A stretch of DNA of 8,644 bases from JBEKYH01 sp049511115 (GTDB lineage: Bacteria > Planctomycetota > Phycisphaerae > Tepidisphaerales > Tepidisphaeraceae): contig JBEKYH010000197.1 of assembly GCA_049511115.1 (NCBI GenBank), forward strand, positions 1 through 8,644, given 5' to 3'. Below, one piece after another: positions 1-5,872 of this stretch. Below the pieces are notes generated by a model. That model made no database searches and was not told the origin of the DNA. It was given only the letters and a program-made list of their open reading frames with translations. How positions within the stretch are numbered: position 1 is the first letter of the stretch; the number at the start of each line of letters is the position of its first letter. A program made the translations under genes and the position numbers.

Positions 1-79
1 CCGATTTTTATTCAATCTAACGCCGGCCAACGACCGATAACAATTCACATTGCCGCTGATGGCGAAAAGGAGTTCGGCC

Positions 80-628
80 ATGTCATCCATTAGTTTGAAC
101 ACGGGAACCCAGTCGCTCTATTCGTTGCTCGGCAACACCAATGCCAGCACCCAGACCCAGAATCCGCTCCTCGAGGCGCTGGCCAATACCGACGCCAGCG
201 AATCCGGATCGCAATCGCCCTTGGTGACTTTGGGCGCCGGCCAATCCAGCAACTCCGACGGCATCCTTTTCCAGAAACTTCAACAAGCCGTCAACACCGC
301 GCTCACGTCCATCCAGAACGGCAGCACCGCCGATCCCAATCAGGTCGTCGAGAACGCCATCGCCAGCGTTCTCAATCCCGGCGGTTCTTCGTCTTCCGAC
401 GCCGACGGCGACAACGACTCCAGCGCATCCGGCACTTCCAGCGCCAGCGGCCAATCCGCCTCAGCGCAGGCGTTCCTTCAGGCCCTATCCAGCAACGGCG
501 TTGATCCGCAGCAGTTCCAAAGCAACTTCCTCTCCGCCATCAGCCAGGCCCAACAATCCGGCCAGATCGACCCCGGCTCCGTCTTCAGCGGCTTCCCCAC
601 CGGCCTGGCCGTCGATACGGTCGGGTGA
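80..628 (+). CDS. Ser/Gln/Ala-rich hypothetical protein
   Basis: A 182-residue protein of unknown function. The ATG at 80 is chosen over an in-frame ATG at 50 because AAAAGGAG (65-72) sits 7 nt before it. The protein has no cysteine, no signal peptide and no membrane segment. It reads as two short helical blocks, about residues 60-98 (FQKLQQAVNTAL, then PNQVVENAIASVL) and 128-165 (QAFLQALSSNGVDPQQF, then FLSAISQAQQSGQ), joined by a Ser/Gly/Asp linker. The linker contains DADGDNDSS (107-115), which resembles an EF-hand or dockerin calcium loop, but no paired helix-loop-helix is evident. The C-terminus ends in a hydrophobic PTGLAVDTVG tail. The low-complexity composition and codon pattern suit a real, possibly structural or surface-associated protein. 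No family is recognised with confidence. It converges on the MFS gene. Confidence 0.72.
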   Translation: MSSISLNTGTQSLYSLLGNTNASTQTQNPLLEALANTDASESGSQSPLVTLGAGQSSNSDGILFQKLQQAVNTALTSIQNGSTADPNQVVENAIASVLNPGGSSSSDADGDNDSSASGTSSASGQSASAQAFLQALSSNGVDPQQFQSNFLSAISQAQQSGQIDPGSVFSGFPTGLAVDTVG

Positions 629-660
629 GTCCTCGCCGCGGTATTCGCCCCGTCATCGGC

Positions 661-690
661 CCTCGGTCCTCGGCCTTCAGTCCTCAGTCC
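661..690 (+). repeat. Heptanucleotide repeat array, copy 1
   Basis: Four consecutive 7-bp units plus a partial fifth can be read: CCTCGGT, CCTCGGC, CTTCAGT, CCTCAGT, CCT. The array fills the short space between two convergent stop codons (628 and 694). The same unit family reappears at 5278-5305, so this is a dispersed short tandem repeat rather than a chance run. It has no terminator-like T-run. Confidence 0.7.
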
Positions 691-693
691 TGT

Positions 694-2280
694 CTAATGC
701 GCGCCCGCCGGCTTCTCCCCCCGGTTCACGTGCCGCAGCATCAGCACCAGCACCAGCACCACCAGGCACCCGTACGTCATGATCTTGAACACATCCAGAT
801 ATGACAGCATGGTCGCCTGCGTCTGGGCGGCCTGATAAATCTTCGCCATCGTTACCGGGTTGGGATTAAACGGATTGGCCAGCGGTCCATCCAGCGCGTG
901 CAGGCGATTGAGGAATGGCGTGTCGTATGGCGTCAAATGCGAAACTATCCGCTCCTGGTGCAACTGCGCTCGCCGTTCCAGCAACGTCACCGCGACGGCT
1001 ATCCCCACGCTGCCCCCGAGATTCCTCCACAAATTCAGCAGCGCCGATGCATTGTTGCTCTTCCCCGGCGGCAAATCGCCGTAGGCCAGATTATTCAGTG
1101 ACAGGAAAAACAACGGTAGGCCGATGCACTGGTAGACGCGCGCCATGGCCAGATACTGGAACGAAACCTGCGTGTCCAGCGTCGTCAGATGGTAGATCGC
1201 CGCCGCGGTGATGAGCAGCCCCGTCAGCATCATGTACTTGGGCTGAACATAGCGCGATATCACCCCGGCGATGGGGAAAATGCACATCAGCAAAAACCCG
1301 CCCGGCATCAAGATCAGTCCGGCGTTGGTCGCGTTGTACCCCATGATCTGCTGCACGAACTGCGGTATCAGCACGGTGGTCGAGTTGAGAATGAATCCCA
1401 TGATAAACATGAGCGCGTTGGTCGAGGCAAAATTGTGGTTTTTGAGCAGCCGCAGATCGACCATCGGCTCTTTGGCCACCACCAACTCCCACACAATCGC
1501 GCACACAATCCCCACCGCCGCTATCCCCGCGAACAGGCAGATAAAGCTCGATCCAAACCAGTCGTCCTCCTGCCCCTTGTCGAGGATGACTTGCAGCGCT
1601 CCCAGCCCCAGCGCCACTAGCCCAAATCCGATGTAATCCACATGCAGCCCGTTTTTCCAGACGGCCGCGTGTTCCTTTTTCGCCCCTTCCGATTCATGCA
1701 CCAGGCGGCTGGTCATGAACAATGAAAGCACGCCCACGGGTATATTGATGAAGAAAATCCACCGCCAGTTGAAATTGTCGGTGATCCAGCCCCCCAGCGA
1801 AGGCCCGATGGCCGGCGCGAACACAACTGCCAGCCCATACAGCGCAAAAGCCATCCCGCGATCGCGGGCGCTGAACGTGTCGGCCAAAATCGCCTGCTCG
1901 CTGGGGGCCAAACCCCCGCCGCCGACGCCCTGGAGGACGCGGAAGAACAAAAGCCATCCCAGCGATGGCGCCATCCCGCAGCAAAACGAGCTGGCCGTGA
2001 AGAGGGCCACGCAGGTCATGTAAAACCGCTTGCGCCCCAGCACCGATGCCAGCCACCCGCTGATGGGCAGGATGATGGCGTTGGAAACCAGGTAGCTGGT
2101 GAGGACCCACGTGCTTTCGCTCTCGCCCGCCCCCAGGTTCCCCGCGATATGGCGCAGCGAAACATTGGCGATGCTGGTATCCAGCACCTCCATGAAGGTG
2201 GCCATCGAAACGGTGAACGCCACCAGCCACTGGTTGGCGCCGGGATGACCCATTTTGCGGCTTGCCGCGAGCTCGGGCAT
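694..2280 (-). CDS. MFS multidrug exporter, DHA2 (EmrB/QacA) family
   Basis: A 528-residue inner-membrane proton-coupled efflux transporter with the length and hydrophobic pattern of the 14-helix DHA2 family. Family motifs are in order: LDTSIANV in helix 1 with the acidic Asp34 (33-40), motif A GWLASVLGRKRF (75-86), motif B RVLQGVGGG (114-122), antiporter motif C ending APAIGPSLGGW (155-165), then NWRWIFFINIPVG (171-183). Known relatives export hydrophobic drugs or fatty acids and often partner with an EmrA/HlyD adaptor and a TolC channel; neither is in this window. The substrate cannot be deduced. The start is uncertain: ATG at 2280 has no Shine-Dalgarno site but has TATAAT 7 nt upstream, which suggests a leaderless message; a second ATG nine codons later also lacks a ribosome site. 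The last helix is encoded by a GCACCA-type hexamer run giving alternating Val/Leu. Confidence 0.93.
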   Translation of the reverse strand: MPELAASRKMGHPGANQWLVAFTVSMATFMEVLDTSIANVSLRHIAGNLGAGESESTWVLTSYLVSNAIILPISGWLASVLGRKRFYMTCVALFTASSFCCGMAPSLGWLLFFRVLQGVGGGGLAPSEQAILADTFSARDRGMAFALYGLAVVFAPAIGPSLGGWITDNFNWRWIFFINIPVGVLSLFMTSRLVHESEGAKKEHAAVWKNGLHVDYIGFGLVALGLGALQVILDKGQEDDWFGSSFICLFAGIAAVGIVCAIVWELVVAKEPMVDLRLLKNHNFASTNALMFIMGFILNSTTVLIPQFVQQIMGYNATNAGLILMPGGFLLMCIFPIAGVISRYVQPKYMMLTGLLITAAAIYHLTTLDTQVSFQYLAMARVYQCIGLPLFFLSLNNLAYGDLPPGKSNNASALLNLWRNLGGSVGIAVAVTLLERRAQLHQERIVSHLTPYDTPFLNRLHALDGPLANPFNPNPVTMAKIYQAAQTQATMLSYLDVFKIMTYGCLVVLVLVLMLRHVNRGEKPAGAH

Positions 2281-2287
2281 GGGGGCG

Positions 2288-2293
2288 ATTATA
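2288..2293 (-). promoter_or_regulatory. TATAAT -10 box of the MFS gene
   Basis: A perfect TATAAT reads on the minus strand at 2293 to 2288, leaving exactly 7 nt before the ATG at 2280. Transcription starting at normal distance would begin at or next to the A of the ATG, giving a leaderless mRNA. This agrees with the missing ribosome-binding site. No convincing -35 box is seen 16-19 bp upstream. Confidence 0.45.
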
Positions 2294-2319
2294 GGGGTGG
2301 TTGGCGCGGGGGGCGAGGA

Positions 2320-2338
2320 GCGCTAACGCGCCGCTATG
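2320..2338 (+). repeat. Short GCG palindromic element, copy 1
   Basis: GCG-CTAA-CGC forms a small hairpin followed by GCCGCTATG. A similar layout (hairpin with a TTA-containing loop, GCG-rich stem, then GCTATG) occurs at 7674-7695. The two may be members of one dispersed element, but both are short and only partly alike. Confidence 0.3.
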
Positions 2339-2340
2339 CC

Positions 2341-2418
2341 GTCCCCGAACCCGCGTCAGCCGCGCTGCTCGCCGCCAGTGCCGGCTTGCTCATGCGGCGA
2401 AGAAGAAAATGCAATTGA
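2341..2418 (+). pseudogene. Orphan PEP-CTERM sorting-signal remnant
   Basis: The plus strand encodes a textbook PEP-CTERM tail: VPEPAS (from 2341), a hydrophobic stretch AALLAASAGLLM, then the basic cluster RRRRK and stop TGA at 2416-2418. In known systems this signal at the C-terminus of an exported protein is recognised by exosortase (EpsH/XrtA types) at the membrane. Here the body of the protein is missing. In this frame the upstream sequence runs antisense through the 5' end of the MFS gene without a signal peptide, and no plausible start with a ribosome site lies just before VPEP. The best reading is the 3' end of a decayed or truncated gene. It implies that the genome encodes, or once encoded, an exosortase. 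Confidence 0.62.
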
Positions 2419-2519
2419 ACCGCCAAGGCCGCCAAGAACGCCAAGAAACATTCAAAAAAAGGTAAAAAAGTAATTGCTCTGATTTTCTTACCTTGGCGTT
2501 CTTGGCGGCCTTGGCGGTT
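2418..2519. repeat. Perfect 28-bp inverted repeat of 9-mer units
   Basis: The left arm (2418-2445) and right arm (2492-2519) are exact reverse complements over 28 bp, separated by 46 bp of AT-rich sequence. Each arm is itself tandem: after AA the left arm reads CCGCCAAGG, CCGCCAAGA, ACGCCAAG. An inner alternative pairing AAGGTAA with TTACCTT is possible. The left arm begins at the last base of the PEP-CTERM stop codon. There is no transposase and no clear target-site duplication. It could be a mobile REP/MITE-like element, or act in RNA as a large hairpin between the PEP-CTERM remnant and the sigma-factor promoter. Confidence 0.8.
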
Positions 2520-2557
2520 AATGTCTTTGTACCCTTGTAAATTTTTCTCCAAATTCT

Positions 2558-2583
2558 AACTGCCATACTCTCACCGTCGTCTA
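2558..2583 (+). promoter_or_regulatory. Candidate ECF-type promoter for the sigma gene
   Basis: AAC at 2558-2560 is followed after 17 bp by CGTCTA at 2578-2583. Many ECF sigma factors use AAC-core -35 and CGTC-like -10 elements with 16-17 bp spacing, and many control their own genes. Initiation about 7 bp downstream would leave a leader of about 25 nt containing the ribosome site. An overlapping TATTAT (2582-2587) could instead be a sigma-70 -10 box, without a good -35. Confidence 0.3.
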
Positions 2584-2614
2584 TTATTGCGGTCCGTTCA
2601 CGTTAGAGGGAAAC

Positions 2615-4120
2615 ATGTCCGCCCTCCCCGGCGGCGATACATTCAATTTAGTTATGGCCCAGGCCATCGCACAACTTGACGTTGCCGCTCTCGAAGACGA
2701 CGCGCTCCTGCGGCGTTATACGGCCGAGAATGACGGGCAGGCGCTGGAGCAAATCGTGCGGAGATATTCGCCGATGATCTACGCCGCCGCTCGACGGCAA
2801 GTGGGTGATCCATCGCTGGCCGAGGATGTGGCCCAATGTGCCTTCGTCGCTTTCGCCCGCCGCGCGGGAGCGGTGCGATCGGGCGCGGCGCTCGGGGCGT
2901 GGCTGTTGCAGACAACGCGCTTCACTGCCGCCAACGCCCTCAAAGCCGAGAGCAACCGCCGCCGGTATGAGTCCGCGGCCCGGCTGCATCGCCCGCATCC
3001 GGAGGCTGATCCCTCGCAGCTTGCTGCCGACGCCGAGGACAAACGCCGCTGGGAATCGATGCGGCCGTATCTCGACCGGGCCATCGCGCGCCTGTCGCCG
3101 CGTGATCAGAGCGCGGTGATCCTGATATTTTTCCGCGGCCTGACGCTGGGCGAAGTGGCTCGCACGATGGGCACCACCGAGGAGGCCGCCCGCAAGCGCG
3201 TGAGCCGCGCCCTGCGGCGGCTGCGAAAGATTCTCACCACCATGGGCGCCTGGCCCAAGCCTCAGTCCGCACCCGTTAATTTTCTGTGCGCGATTGAAAG
3301 CGACGAATCCGCTGGCGGAGATTTCGCCCTGGCCGCGCTCCTGAGCCACCGCGCCATCGAAGCCACCTCGACACAAACAATCGCCCACGTCGCCAGCGCC
3401 GCCCAAGCGGCGGGCGATCTGGCGCGCACCTCCATTTTTCACGGGGTATTTACCATGGCGGCAAGCACAAAATTCGCGGTTGCATCCATCATGGGAGCGG
3501 CAGTCATCGGCGCCGGTTACGCGGCCACGCGCCTGGCGTTGGCACAAACCCCCGCCCCGACCGAACCTCCCGCGGCCACTCAACCGGCGGCAACTCAACC
3601 TGCGACTCCGGCCGAGCAACTCGCCGCCTGGCAGGATGACTTTTTGCGCTGGTCTCCCGATGAGGCGATGGTCGCCTACGCGGCTCATACCGACAGCGAG
3701 AAAGCCATGGCCCACGCCTTCTCCGTCAACGGCGTTGCGATGACACATCTCACCAAACTGGCCAAGGATAAGTGGGGCGATGCCGCGGAACTGGCCGTCG
3801 CCCACGCCTGTTCCAGCGATGCCGCCGCCGACGACGCCACTGCGCAAATCACCGTCGACGGCGACCATGCCAAGATCGTCTTCAAGAGCGATGACATTTC
3901 CGACTTGATGCTCGTGCGTGAAGACGGCGCCTGGAAGATGGATATCGCCGCCTACGAGAAACTATTCGCGGGCCACGTCGATGGCGTCATCCGGGCCAAC
4001 ATCCAGTCCGGCCAGATTTTCCAGAAAACCCTCGCCGACGCGACGGCGGGCAAATACGCCACCGCCGATGATCTGGTCAAGGACATCACCCGCCAGATTG
4101 ATCAGATTCCTCCTCCCTAA
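2615..4120 (+). CDS. ECF sigma factor with membrane-anchored C-terminal domain
   Basis: A 501-residue RNA polymerase sigma factor of the extracytoplasmic-function type, far longer than the usual 160-220. AGAGGG (2605-2610) lies 4 nt before the ATG. Sigma region 2 covers about residues 28-118 (SLAEDVAQCAFVAFAR for core binding, AWLLQTTRFTAANALK and the basic NRRRYESAAR for the -10). Region 4 covers about 146-206 (LSPRDQSAVILIFFRGL, then the helix-turn-helix TLGEVARTMGTTEEAARKRVSRALRRLRK). An Ala-rich stretch (220-280) leads to one predicted transmembrane segment (about 285-305), a Pro/Thr linker with a TQPAATQPAT repeat (311-333), and a 165-residue domain whose MLVREDGAWKMD strand pattern recalls NTF2-like folds. 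The C-terminal domain would be outside the cytoplasm. Such TM-extended ECFs are known in Planctomycetes and Verrucomicrobia and may need no separate anti-sigma factor. No anti-sigma gene is adjacent. Confidence 0.93.
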   Translation: MSALPGGDTFNLVMAQAIAQLDVAALEDDALLRRYTAENDGQALEQIVRRYSPMIYAAARRQVGDPSLAEDVAQCAFVAFARRAGAVRSGAALGAWLLQTTRFTAANALKAESNRRRYESAARLHRPHPEADPSQLAADAEDKRRWESMRPYLDRAIARLSPRDQSAVILIFFRGLTLGEVARTMGTTEEAARKRVSRALRRLRKILTTMGAWPKPQSAPVNFLCAIESDESAGGDFALAALLSHRAIEATSTQTIAHVASAAQAAGDLARTSIFHGVFTMAASTKFAVASIMGAAVIGAGYAATRLALAQTPAPTEPPAATQPAATQPATPAEQLAAWQDDFLRWSPDEAMVAYAAHTDSEKAMAHAFSVNGVAMTHLTKLAKDKWGDAAELAVAHACSSDAAADDATAQITVDGDHAKIVFKSDDISDLMLVREDGAWKMDIAAYEKLFAGHVDGVIRANIQSGQIFQKTLADATAGKYATADDLVKDITRQIDQIPPP

Positions 4121-4167
4121 TTGCAACGAGCGGGCTCGCCGCGCGATAATGTAGCCGGGGTGCGACG

Positions 4168-5199
4168 ATGAGGTGCCCGGTCATAAGAGCAACGCCAATT
4201 ATCGCGTGCGCATTTTGCCTGCTTGTCGGCGGCTGCATCTCCGCTGGCAGCGACCAAAACTCCGTCGCGACAACCCTTCCCACTACGCTCATGTCGTCCG
4301 AGCCATCGGTCTTCAGCGACGAATCGCTGCGAATCGCGGGCTTTATTCCCACTTCGCCCGACGCGACAGAGCAACGCACCTACGAAATCAAATGGCATCG
4401 CCCCGCGCGGGTGGGGGATGCGTGGGCCGTACATTTTGAGCGCGAGGTCGGCGTGATCGCCGATGTGAAAAGTTCCAATCCCGCCGACGCGACGCACCTG
4501 CAACAACAACTCGATCACTTTGAGCTGACCGGCAAACTGGAAGTGACCCGCGTGGATGAGCGGGCGTATCAGACGGCCATCGTGCTGACCATCAAAAAGT
4601 TCACTGGCCCAGATGGGCGCGACCTGGTGGCGTCGGGGAAATCAATCGAAGTGATCACTACCGGCGGCGATCTGAAGTGCACATTGCGCGGCGGTGGATC
4701 GATCGCTGGTGATGCGGTTGACGCCATCAAGGACATGTTCTGGGCCGGAAACACCGGCGGAGAAAAGGCGGATACGTTATACGGCTCGCCGTCGCCACTC
4801 AGCGTCGGCGAAACCTGGCCCGTCAACGCAGCGGCTGTCGCCGCCGACATGAAACAACCCAGTATGCAGGTCCAGGCGAAAGACGTGAGCGGGTTGACCA
4901 CCCTCCAAGGCCTGGGCCAGATGAACGGCACGCCGCTGATGCGGCTCGAAAACGCCACAACCGCGCAACTCCACATTGATGGCGTCCCGTTTGGATTCAA
5001 GGTGGACCGCGCGGAAATGAAAACGAGCATGAAATCGCTGCTGCCGCTGGACCTGACACGGCCGCCTCTGGAAACCGAAAAGAACGAGGACATCCGCATA
5101 AACCTGAGCGGAAGCGTCCTGTTTACGCCCGTGAGCATGGAAATGACCACCCATCTGCGCCAAACGCTCACGCCGATAATACCCAGGACGGAGGATTGA
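4168..5199 (+). CDS. Hypothetical lipoprotein downstream of ECF sigma
   Basis: A 343-residue predicted lipoprotein of unrecognised family. The N-terminus has Arg residues, a hydrophobic core (IIACAFCLL) and a lipobox LVGGC with the acylated Cys at position 23; residue +2 is Ile, not Asp, so outer-membrane sorting is possible by the enterobacterial rule. The mature part is soluble and beta-rich, with an early segment TYEIKWHRPARVGDAW (71-86) and a later LSVGETWPV strand, a layout seen in envelope proteins of unknown role. No catalytic motif is visible. It starts 47 bp after the sigma-factor stop with no terminator between, so co-transcription is likely, and it may be a target or sensory partner of that factor. 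The ribosome site is weak (CCGGGG, 7 nt before the ATG). Confidence 0.8.
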   Translation: MRCPVIRATPIIACAFCLLVGGCISAGSDQNSVATTLPTTLMSSEPSVFSDESLRIAGFIPTSPDATEQRTYEIKWHRPARVGDAWAVHFEREVGVIADVKSSNPADATHLQQQLDHFELTGKLEVTRVDERAYQTAIVLTIKKFTGPDGRDLVASGKSIEVITTGGDLKCTLRGGGSIAGDAVDAIKDMFWAGNTGGEKADTLYGSPSPLSVGETWPVNAAAVAADMKQPSMQVQAKDVSGLTTLQGLGQMNGTPLMRLENATTAQLHIDGVPFGFKVDRAEMKTSMKSLLPLDLTRPPLETEKNEDIRINLSGSVLFTPVSMEMTTHLRQTLTPIIPRTED

Positions 5200-5225
5200 A
5201 GGCCGCCCGCGGCGAGCTTTGTCGA

Positions 5226-5305
5226 GCCGAGGACTGAGTGGGAAAAAGCACGGGTCGCGTCAGTATTTCGTCTTTGGCCTCAGTCCTCAGTCCTCGGCCC
5301 TCAGT
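5226..5305 (+). repeat. Heptanucleotide repeat array, copy 2, with inverted copy
   Basis: Units CCTCAGT, CCTCAGT, CCTCGGC, CCTCAGT run from 5278 to 5305, the same family as at 661-690. A single inverted copy, GCCGAGGACTGAG (5226-5238), is the exact reverse complement of 5286-5298, giving a 13-bp stem with a 47-nt loop. It lies in the 184-bp gap between the lipoprotein and cyclophilin genes. It may act as a transcript-end structure, but there is no T-run, so a classical terminator is not claimed. Confidence 0.7.
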
Positions 5306-5383
5306 CCTTCCAGCTTGCCACGCGACGAGTTGCCCATTTCCGGTTATCCTGCTCCGGTCACTTACAACACAGGAGCCAGCACC

Positions 5384-5872
5384 ATGTCCAAGCAGTATGC
5401 CAAGCCGCCGGAAATGGCCATCGACACGGCCAAGACCTACACCGCGACTTTCGACACTTCGCGCGGCAAGATCGTCTGCGACCTCTTCGCCAAGGACGCC
5501 CCCAACACCGTGAACAACTTCATCTTCCTCGCCCGCGAGGGTTTTTATGGCGGGGTCAAATTTCATCGCGTGATCCCCGACTTCATGGTCCAGGGCGGCG
5601 ACCCCACCGGCACCGGCAGCGGCGGTCCGGGCTACAAATTCGCCGACGAAGTCCGCAACAATCCCCGCAAACACAAGGTCGGCTCCCTCTCCATGGCCAA
5701 CGCCGGCCCCAACACCAACGGCAGCCAGTTCTTCATCACCCACGTCGTCACCAGTTGGCTCGATGGCAAACACACCGTCTTCGGCCAGGTCAAGGACAAG
5801 GCCAGCCAGGATGTAGTGAATGCGATCAAGCAGGGGGATACGATTAATGGGGTGAGCGTTACGGAAGTGTGA
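5384..5872 (+). CDS. Cyclophilin-type peptidyl-prolyl cis-trans isomerase
   Basis: A 162-residue single-domain cyclophilin that catalyses cis-trans isomerisation of prolyl peptide bonds. The ATG at 5384 is chosen because AGGAG (5371-5375) precedes it by 8 nt; an open frame reaching back to 5219 runs through the repeat array and is not protein-like. The signature blocks are intact: FHRVIPDFMVQGGDPTGTG (60-78, with the catalytic Arg62), SMANAGPNTNGSQFFIT (103-119), and WLDGKHTVFG (125-134, with the Trp of the cyclosporin-binding site). No signal peptide is seen, so a cytoplasmic PpiB-like role in protein folding is expected. An N-terminal tail of about 20 residues precedes the fold. The stop codon directly touches the stop of the convergent porin gene. 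Confidence 0.96.
   Translation: MSKQYAKPPEMAIDTAKTYTATFDTSRGKIVCDLFAKDAPNTVNNFIFLAREGFYGGVKFHRVIPDFMVQGGDPTGTGSGGPGYKFADEVRNNPRKHKVGSLSMANAGPNTNGSQFFITHVVTSWLDGKHTVFGQVKDKASQDVVNAIKQGDTINGVSVTEV

Noticed and set aside
11..41. TTCAAT ... GATAAC as a promoter for the first gene
   Set aside because: Poor -35 match and a 19-bp spacer; too weak to annotate.
83..454. Minus-strand open frame opposite the Ser/Gln-rich protein
   Set aside because: Gly/Val/Ala-rich antisense shadow without a ribosome site. The plus frame has a good one.
743..762. GCACCA hexamer run as an intergenic microsatellite
   Set aside because: It lies inside the MFS coding region and encodes the alternating Val/Leu of the last membrane helix.
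2149..2418. The whole plus-strand open frame ending in the PEP-CTERM tail as an intact gene
   Set aside because: Its first half is antisense to the MFS gene, is His/Gly/Arg-rich and lacks a signal peptide, which a PEP-CTERM protein needs. Only the tail is kept.
2334..2552. A 72-codon minus-strand frame across the inverted repeat
   Set aside because: Its sequence (RQGRQERQG and the matching hydrophobic segment) is just the translation of the two repeat arms.
2648..3868. A 406-codon open frame on the minus strand opposite the sigma-factor gene
   Set aside because: It is a GC-rich shadow. The plus-strand product has clear sigma domains, while this one has Arg/Gly-rich composition, no ribosome site and no recognisable domain.
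5219..5383. Longer N-terminal extension of the cyclophilin
   Set aside because: The extension is encoded by the heptamer repeat, has no ribosome site, and the internal ATG at 5384 has a good one.
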